This document shows positions 57,629 to 64,000 of a stretch of 64,000 nucleotides of DNA, piece after piece. The translations under genes were made by a program, and so were the position numbers. Numbering within the stretch: the stretch's first letter is position 1; the number at the start of each line of letters is the position of its first letter. Source of the DNA: Glandiceps talaboti (lineage: Eukaryota; Hemichordata; Enteropneusta; Spengelidae); assembly GCF_964340395.1 (NCBI RefSeq), contig NC_135551.1:7951379-8015378 (forward strand), given 5' to 3'. The notes beneath the pieces were generated by a model. It was not told where the DNA came from. It did not search any database and worked only from the letters and a program-made list of their open reading frames with translations.

Positions 57629-58510
57629 ATGAAATGCAACGACTGTGGGCATTCGCGAGGTGTGCGATTATGCCAAGGAGATCTCGAATTATGTAGGAAA
57701 TGTGAGGCAAAACGTTTCCCGCCATCAAGTTCAAATGCAGCTGCCAAGTCCCAAGACAATGCCAAGATGGCCGACAATGGAGATAATAGTCAACTAACAC
57801 AGATTCAGTCTACCCTTGCACTACTAAGCGAGAAGATAGACAAGATACCGACCGTTGAAAGGAAACTGAGTGAGTTACAAACCTCTGTCGAATATATTAG
57901 TAACTTCTTTGACGTTTATCAGAAAAGGATGGAGGAAATTCAGATTGAAAATAAAAACCTAAAAGAACAACTAGAAGTAGTTAGCGGCAACATGAGTACA
58001 ACACAAAAGGAGCTTCAAGATCTACAGCAGTACTCAAGAAGAAATAATCTTGAAATTCACGGCGTTCCTGAACATCCAGATGAAGACACAGACACAATTG
58101 TGAAGAAAGTAGCTGAAGCATCCGGAGTAAACATATCTAAATATGACATAGACATTAGTCATCGACTAGCAACCAAAACACACAACGAAAACAAACCTAC
58201 CCCGATTATAGTGAAATTCACGAGAAGAACGGTCCGAAATGCAATCTACAATGGGAAGAGAAACATCAAGAACAAAACGAGCAAGGACATGAATATTGAC
58301 AATGACACACAAAACTGTATCTACATAAATGAAAGCCTGACACCGTCTAACAGACAGCTATTCAACAAAGTCAACGAAAAAAAGAAGGCTCTGAGGTGGA
58401 ACTATATTTGGACATATAACGGCACAATATATGTCAGACGCTGCCAAGGGGATCCTGCTATCAAGATATCTTCAGTTCAAGACATCAACAGAATGACAAA
58501 CAGACAGTAA
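57629..58510 (+). CDS. LINE ORF1 protein, copy 2
   Basis: 293 residues, intact. It differs from copy 1 at three residues (K for R in HRLATR, C for R in TQNRIY, S for N in INENLT). Confidence 0.87.
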   Translation: MKCNDCGHSRGVRLCQGDLELCRKCEAKRFPPSSSNAAAKSQDNAKMADNGDNSQLTQIQSTLALLSEKIDKIPTVERKLSELQTSVEYISNFFDVYQKRMEEIQIENKNLKEQLEVVSGNMSTTQKELQDLQQYSRRNNLEIHGVPEHPDEDTDTIVKKVAEASGVNISKYDIDISHRLATKTHNENKPTPIIVKFTRRTVRNAIYNGKRNIKNKTSKDMNIDNDTQNCIYINESLTPSNRQLFNKVNEKKKALRWNYIWTYNGTIYVRRCQGDPAIKISSVQDINRMTNRQ

Positions 58511-58575
58511 GAGTCAATACTGGATATAACATTTATTGTTTTTTCTTTGGTAATGTATTTTTCTCCATTTAGTAG

Positions 58576-60575
58576 ATGAATTGTAACCAAAGTAACATAG
58601 ACAATTTATTTACTGTTGTAAATCATTCTTTAGAGCCAACTACGTTCAACCAAAATTTTTGCCATGATTTTACCAATTCATTTTGTGTGTCACACATAAA
58701 TGCCCGTTCTCTTTCCAATTGTATAGATGACGTCCGTCTTTTGTACAATCAGTGTATTACAAATCAATTCCATATTATTGGTGTCTCTGAAACATGGAAA
58801 GCTGATAACCCAAATCATCTTAATATACACAATTATTCCCTTGAAATAAATTGCAGAAAGACTGGTCAGGGAGGAGGAGTAGCAGCATATATTCATTCAT
58901 TTCTCGACTATAAGATGTTACAGTTTAATGTTATTCATTCAGAATCGATATGGTTTGAAATTTATGGCAGAAAAAACCGAATCATTGTTGGAGTTTTATA
59001 TCGCAAGCCAGGGACAGATATTGTAGAATTTGAAAATAGTCTTTCTGAGGTACTTTGCAAGGTCAAGTTAGATAGGAAATTATGTATCCTCATGGGAGAC
59101 TTCAACATTGACAGTGGAAAGTCAGATTGTAACACAGTGAATTTTATATCCAAGATGCAATGCTTTCTCCTCAATCAGATTATCACACTACCAACGAGGG
59201 TCACTGCTTCTTCCTCGTCTACAATTGATCATATTTATACAAATATAAATACTTGTCATGTAAATACTGGTACACTTGTTACAGATATATCTGACCACTT
59301 TCCAATTTTTGCAATGTTTGAAAACTTTAATATTAATTTACCAATTTCACAATCAGTCACAAAGAGGGATTTCAAGAATTATGATCGAGATAGTTTTATT
59401 TCGGACCTACAATATGTTGACTGGAGTTCCGTTATCAATAACAACAGCAATGTGGATGAAGCATTTGATGCATTTAGTAGTTTATTTACCGATGTTTGTG
59501 ACCACCATGCACCGCTGAAAGTAAAAGTTGTCAAAGTTAAAAGGAAAAAGAATCCATGGATTACAAAAGCAATCAAGAAATCAGTAAAAACAAAACATAA
59601 GCTGTTGTCAAAGGTAATCTCGAGTCAGCATAACCCAGATGTAATGTTACGTTATAAAACCTACAGGAACATTCTTACAAGTACAATAAGAAAAGCGAAA
59701 CAGACTTATTATGCTGATTTATTCACTGTTAGTAAGGGTGCCAGGTTGTGGAATGTAATTAATGACGTGTTAGGCAAGAAAAACTGTTCAGATAAAGTAC
59801 CACCTACTCTAAAGGTGGATGCAAATAGTTCTACGCGTATTGTATCAGAACCAGCTGATGTTGTTGAGGAGTTCAACAAATATTTTGTTAGTGTTGGTCA
59901 AAGGTTGGCAAATAATATTCCACCGACCAATTGTGATTTTTGGCAACATATGGGCTTACCTCAGTTACAGTCATTTTTTCTTCAACCTGTTACGCCTCTT
60001 GATATCAAAGCGCTTTTAATTAATTTAGATAGAAAAAAAGGCTAGTGGGTGGGATAATTTAACTCCACGACTCCTCATTGATGCTGCTGAAGTAATAGCG
60101 CCGCCTTTGGCTCACGTCATAAATTGTTCATTTTTAATTGGTACATTCCCATCAGCGTTGAAGGTCGCCAAAGTGAAACCCATTTTCAAGAAAGGGGAGA
60201 ATGACTCTGTTGGAAACTATAGACCTATATCTATTTTGCCCCTATTCAGTAAAATCATTGAAAAAGTCATAAATAAACAAATCATCTCTTATCAGGACAA
60301 ATTTAATATTTTGTATAGACATCAATATGGTTTCAGAGAGAATCACAGTACCAAACTTACCTTGATTAATTTAGTAAATCACATTCTTAAAGAGATTGAT
60401 AAAGGGAATTTCACTCTAGGGGTATTTATTGATTTCAGTAAAGCGTTCGATACAATCGATCATTCGATCTTATTAGCCAAGCTTGAACATTACGGGTTCC
60501 GGGGCACTTGTCATAACTGGTTCAAAAGCTACCTGTCAGGTCGCTCCCAGTTTGTCCAGCTAAACGGTCATATAT
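58576..60575 (+). pseudogene. LINE ORF2, copy 2, frameshifted and truncated
   Basis: The endonuclease and the link to the reverse transcriptase are open to 60045. One extra A in the run at about 60,030-60,040 shifts the frame, and the reverse transcriptase continues in another frame ([48 protein letters not shown]) until the breakpoint. It keeps the 18 bp that copy 1 lacks and lacks copy 1's two-base insertion. Confidence 0.86.
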
Positions 60576-60579
60576 ATGT

Positions 60580-61110
60580 ATATTCTAGCCATTAATGACC
60601 ACTATTAGCCTCCTGCTAGCTAGCTAGTAGCTCCTAGCAACTCTTGATTCTGCCAGGGCCATTACGTGACAGTTTTTCAAGCTAAACGCCATGAACAGCC
60701 GCTATTAACCACCTACTGACTAGGTTTTAGCTAGCTACTAGCTAGCAGCCTCAGACTCTGCCAGGGCCCTTTCTAGGCTGCTATTTAAGCTAATAACCAT
60801 TAATCATCCACTGTTAGGACCTGTTTGCTAGCTATTAGCTAGCTGCCAACTAGCAACCTCCGACTCTGCCAGGGGCCTGTCATAAAGCAGCCATTCAATG
60901 TATATAGCCATTAATAGCCGCTATTAGCCCCTGGTAGCTGGCCATTAAGCAGTTACCAGCTAGAAACATGTGACTCTAGCAACCTCTGCTATTCAAGGTG
61001 TTAGCCATTAATAGCAGTTATTAGCCCCTGCTAGCAAGCTATTAGCTAACTATATCAGCTTGCAGCCTCTGACTCTGCCATGGACCTGGCTAACTAGGCA
61101 GCTAGTCAAC
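60580..61110. repeat. CTAG-rich ~110-130-bp degenerate tandem array
   Basis: Four to five units share agccattaatagccgctatt, agcccctgctagctagctat, tagctagc and cctctgactctgccagggcc. It starts directly at the end of block copy 2. Many small palindromes (GCTAGC, CTAGCTAG) are present. No coding sense. Confidence 0.85.
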
Positions 61111-61130
61111 TGTGGCGGAATGGGATATGA

Positions 61131-63523
61131 TGCCACGGTAATGACAATGTCGGGAGTGCACTCATTTTGGTTTTCCGGCATTCATCTCAACCAATTACCT
61201 CCAAATACAATATTGATTAATGCACTGCCTTCATGCAAACTCACTGTAGTTTTAGAAGGAAGTAACTGTTAACATTACCAATGTGTTGGCACCGGTGGGA
61301 TCAGCTCCTTGCCTTTGATTCGGTGACCATTTTCATGTAAAATCCCCGGTCTCAAGTAGGATCCAAATCTAGGACAAAACATTTGAAAAGAGGAGGGTCA
61401 TGTTTTAGAAAAGGTAAATCAGTCAGTCAGTCAATCAATCAATCAGTAAACTTGTATTTTAAGAAATTAGCGACTTTTCCTAGTAAAATATTTCTGGCTA
61501 CATCCGTATTTGAGACGGAGTTCAAGGAACATAGTTATTTTCAAGCGTGGCTGGATCACTGACTTGAGATTGACCCCTCAGGTAGTATGTCATAACGTAA
61601 ATACAGTGAGTGATTTATTCAGACATAACAATATGTTGGACACTTTGTTAGTACTAATAAAATTTTGATTGGTGTGGTAAAGACTTGTTTGTGCAGTGTT
61701 GTTGTGGCAATTAGGAAAACAATATCTGGATGGCATGTTTAAAATTTGAGATGTAACACGATATACTATCTACTATAAGGAAAAATGACCTTTCAATGAC
61801 GAATTGCAGGACATTAAGTACACTCCTAGAACTGGAAGATCGACTTTGTTGTAACATTTGAAGGATGGAAATTGTACATTAATTATCAATTAGTTGGATT
61901 CAATGGTATGACAGTAACTCCATCTTTGTCTTTTGGTGGGTATTAGAGAAGGCTGTTAATCTTGAAATGTCAAAACTAAAGGAATTAGTACAGCAACTAA
62001 AATATCATATCCTATGTAACAGGTCTAAATATGTATTTTTTTTTTAATTTTAATTTTTAATTTGTAGATAAACTAAAATTTACAACACTTGCCCTCCTAA
62101 ATTTACCCCAATGGCATGACTTGATTCGGGTGAACAAACTTTTATGGAAACGAAAGGAGACCAAACAAAGTGAGTGACTTGTTCGAAAAATCTCCGGGGC
62201 AACTTGATGTGTAAAGATGTAGAGCTAGAGACATACAAAAATGTCGTCCTCCACAGTTTCCGAAAACCGATACTCTTCCTAATACCAACGCCTAATGCCT
62301 GGTATATCCTGATATAGTAATGAAATTATTGTTATCAGTGTATGAATTAATGTAGAATTAGATAGCTGAGGTTGCCTTTTAAAAGTATTTAACCACTGTT
62401 TTATATAATCCAATATATATATACTGCTCTGGATGTATGCTAGGGCCATGTACAATCTGGTTGCTTTGACGCTCTGCATATACAGGGTAATCTCCTCAAG
62501 AAAACTTGGCATTTTTACAATTTAAGTTACAATATGAGAGTGTAGTTAGAGGACCCCGTGACTAAACTGTTGCAGTTACTGACCAATTACTAGACCAATT
62601 AAAATATAGAAATGTTAATTTAAGGTACATATACTTTAGCAGTATGCTCTGAGAGGAACGTTGATAAAATGAGACTCCAATATCCACAATAAACTGTGTG
62701 TACCACCAGTTTACAGTGTGAAATCAGATAGATAATAAAGTGCAACAGTGAAGTTCACCTAATGCAGTGGGACTACAGTAAAATATGGGTGGCTGTGGAA
62801 ATGGATGATAAATACACACACATTTTTAGAAATGTGTAACTTTTTCAAGTGGGATGTTCCTCTTTGTGAACAGTATAGTAAATTTTAGAAACATGATGCG
62901 TTACTTTGTCTTTATACCTTTAAATCGTAAAAGTAAGTTTAACAAAATGGTGTAATGGTTATCGTAATGAATAACAGGACAAATGGATGCAGGGTTGGGC
63001 TTCAGGGTGACCACTCATTTTTTATGGTATATGCAAATGCAAGTGATTGTACTTTTATCATATCACCGAAACCCACGAGCCAAGACTCCTACACTGAGTT
63101 CACCAGGATGTTGACAGTAACTTTAAAACACACGATTTTAAATTTGTACACACAAACGAGCAGTAAAATAGCTATTTCTTGATTACTCTCCAATTGTGAC
63201 ATCTTGCCAATGGGATTTTTCTTAACCCTTGTCAATTTCATTGTCGTCGTCTATTCTACTTAAATTACCATTTTCACAATCATTTCTACTATTTTCTTTC
63301 ATTGTTAATTTAGAACTTAGAATTTAGAAAAGATGATAAAGAGCGTGGTCACTGTGCTATGTTACCGCTCACGTGACTGTACTGTTACTTTAGAGTTTTA
63401 CAAGGTATAGAATTCATAAGATCTGAATTAGTATAAGATAGGAGTATTTAGGCTTACTGGTGTGTACTTTTTTTTGAAGATTACACGAATAATGTGATTG
63501 TGTGTAATCTATACTACCATCCG

Positions 63524-63591
<68 letters not shown>

Positions 63592-64000
63592 GTCTCTGTC
63601 TGTCCCTCTGTCTCAATGATGTTACCTGCTTTTGGCCTGCGACAATTTATTTCCACCCCTTCCCCGTAATCAAATGGTTTACCCCATAACGTGTACATGT
63701 GACTGACGCGTGACTTACATACTTAGCCAGAAATAGTTTCAATGGTATTCAGCGAAACATTATTCACTCACAGTTGACTTGTTTAGTTTCGTTTCAGTTC
63801 ACTTCGTTTCGCCGAATTAACCGCACAAACTTACGAACATATAGTACTGTTGATGTCATTGATCGTACGGTCGAAACGCATTGTTCCCAACAACCAACTA
63901 ATGTTTAACTAATTTGTTCATAAACATGATGTTGAAGACATTTTTTGTATAATATGTACTGCTTTATTTTAGCGATAACATCTTTGTATGATATGCAGTT
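61131..64000. other. No recognised gene; one microsatellite
   Basis: AT-rich sequence on the far side of the breakpoint, unrelated to 45,506-48,070. Short open frames (61060-61272, 62279-62512 on the - strand, 62955-63182) show no known motif. The only clear structure is the (TGTC)n tract. Confidence 0.5.
63521..63598. repeat. (TGTC)n microsatellite
   Basis: About 18 TGTC units with slight change at the end (TGTGTCTCTGTC). Confidence 0.95.

Larger units (their letters stand above)
48071..60575. repeat. Large segmental duplication, copy 2 (right-truncated)
   Basis: Collinear with copy 1 at an offset of about 15,050-15,080. It holds UNC93A copy 2, the ~105-bp array and the LINE up to the reverse transcriptase. 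By hand count, differences are about 8-15% in the first few hundred bases after 50,987, about 4% and 3% moving right, then under 1% from about 53,000 on. Homology ends inside the LINE at ggtcatatat. Confidence 0.88.
57398..60575 (+). mobile_element. LINE copy 2, 3'-truncated by a breakpoint
   Basis: Same insertion as copy 1, carried by the block duplication. It ends within the reverse transcriptase region where sequence changes abruptly to a CTAG-rich array. LINEs are normally 5'-truncated on insertion, so a missing 3' end points to a later rearrangement. Confidence 0.87.

Noticed and set aside
62279-62512. 77-codon frame on the minus strand with hydrophobic stretches
   Set aside because: No recognised family, no supporting splice partners and ordinary AT-rich composition.

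Overview
The window looks like nuclear DNA of an invertebrate animal, most likely a non-vertebrate deuterostome (hemichordate or cephalochordate). It is AT-rich, its genes have many introns with GT..AG borders, its introns hold numerous foldback MITEs and minisatellites, and its proteins are close to vertebrate ARFGEF3 and UNC93A. The species cannot be fixed from sequence alone. No bacterial operon, CRISPR array, tRNA or rRNA gene was seen.

Layout. Bases 1-31,370 (+ strand) carry the 3' part of an ARFGEF3 (BIG3) orthologue. I could place 22 coding exons, all joining in phase, from the region matching about residue 190 of the human protein to the stop codon. Its introns hold a TAA-flanked PIF/Harbinger-like element (4,144-6,060), at least seven foldback MITEs, and a Helentron-like element (26,925-29,259) ending 13 bp before the second-last exon. 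Minisatellites sit at many 5' splice sites. In several, the end of the exon and its GT donor have been copied downstream, most clearly after exon 17, where a 39-bp in-frame unit repeats about 13 times.

After an intergenic stretch rich in MITEs (31,871-36,600), an UNC93A-like membrane protein gene lies on the - strand (three coding exons, 36,897-41,620). Beside it is a CR1/L2/Jockey-type LINE (about 42,345-46,694). The block is present twice. A second copy of the gene (51,977-56,672) and a 3'-truncated copy of the same LINE (about 57,398-60,575) follow some 15 kb downstream. The two blocks diverge by roughly 10% at their left edge but under 1% at their right, by hand count. A second Helentron-like element (48,089-50,986) sits at the left junction of copy 2, and the matching empty site can be read in copy 1 at 33,601-33,620. 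Copy 2 ends abruptly inside the LINE and runs into a CTAG-rich tandem array (60,580-61,100). From there to 64,000 no gene was recognised.

The two genes have no evident shared pathway. ARFGEF3 is a large cytosolic scaffold with a degenerate Sec7 domain that acts in secretory-granule traffic. UNC93A is a 12-span major-facilitator-like membrane protein. The most unusual signal is the repeated seeding of tandem arrays from exon-intron donor junctions within one gene. Next are a mobile element that appears to supply an intron branch point and the divergence gradient across the duplicated block.
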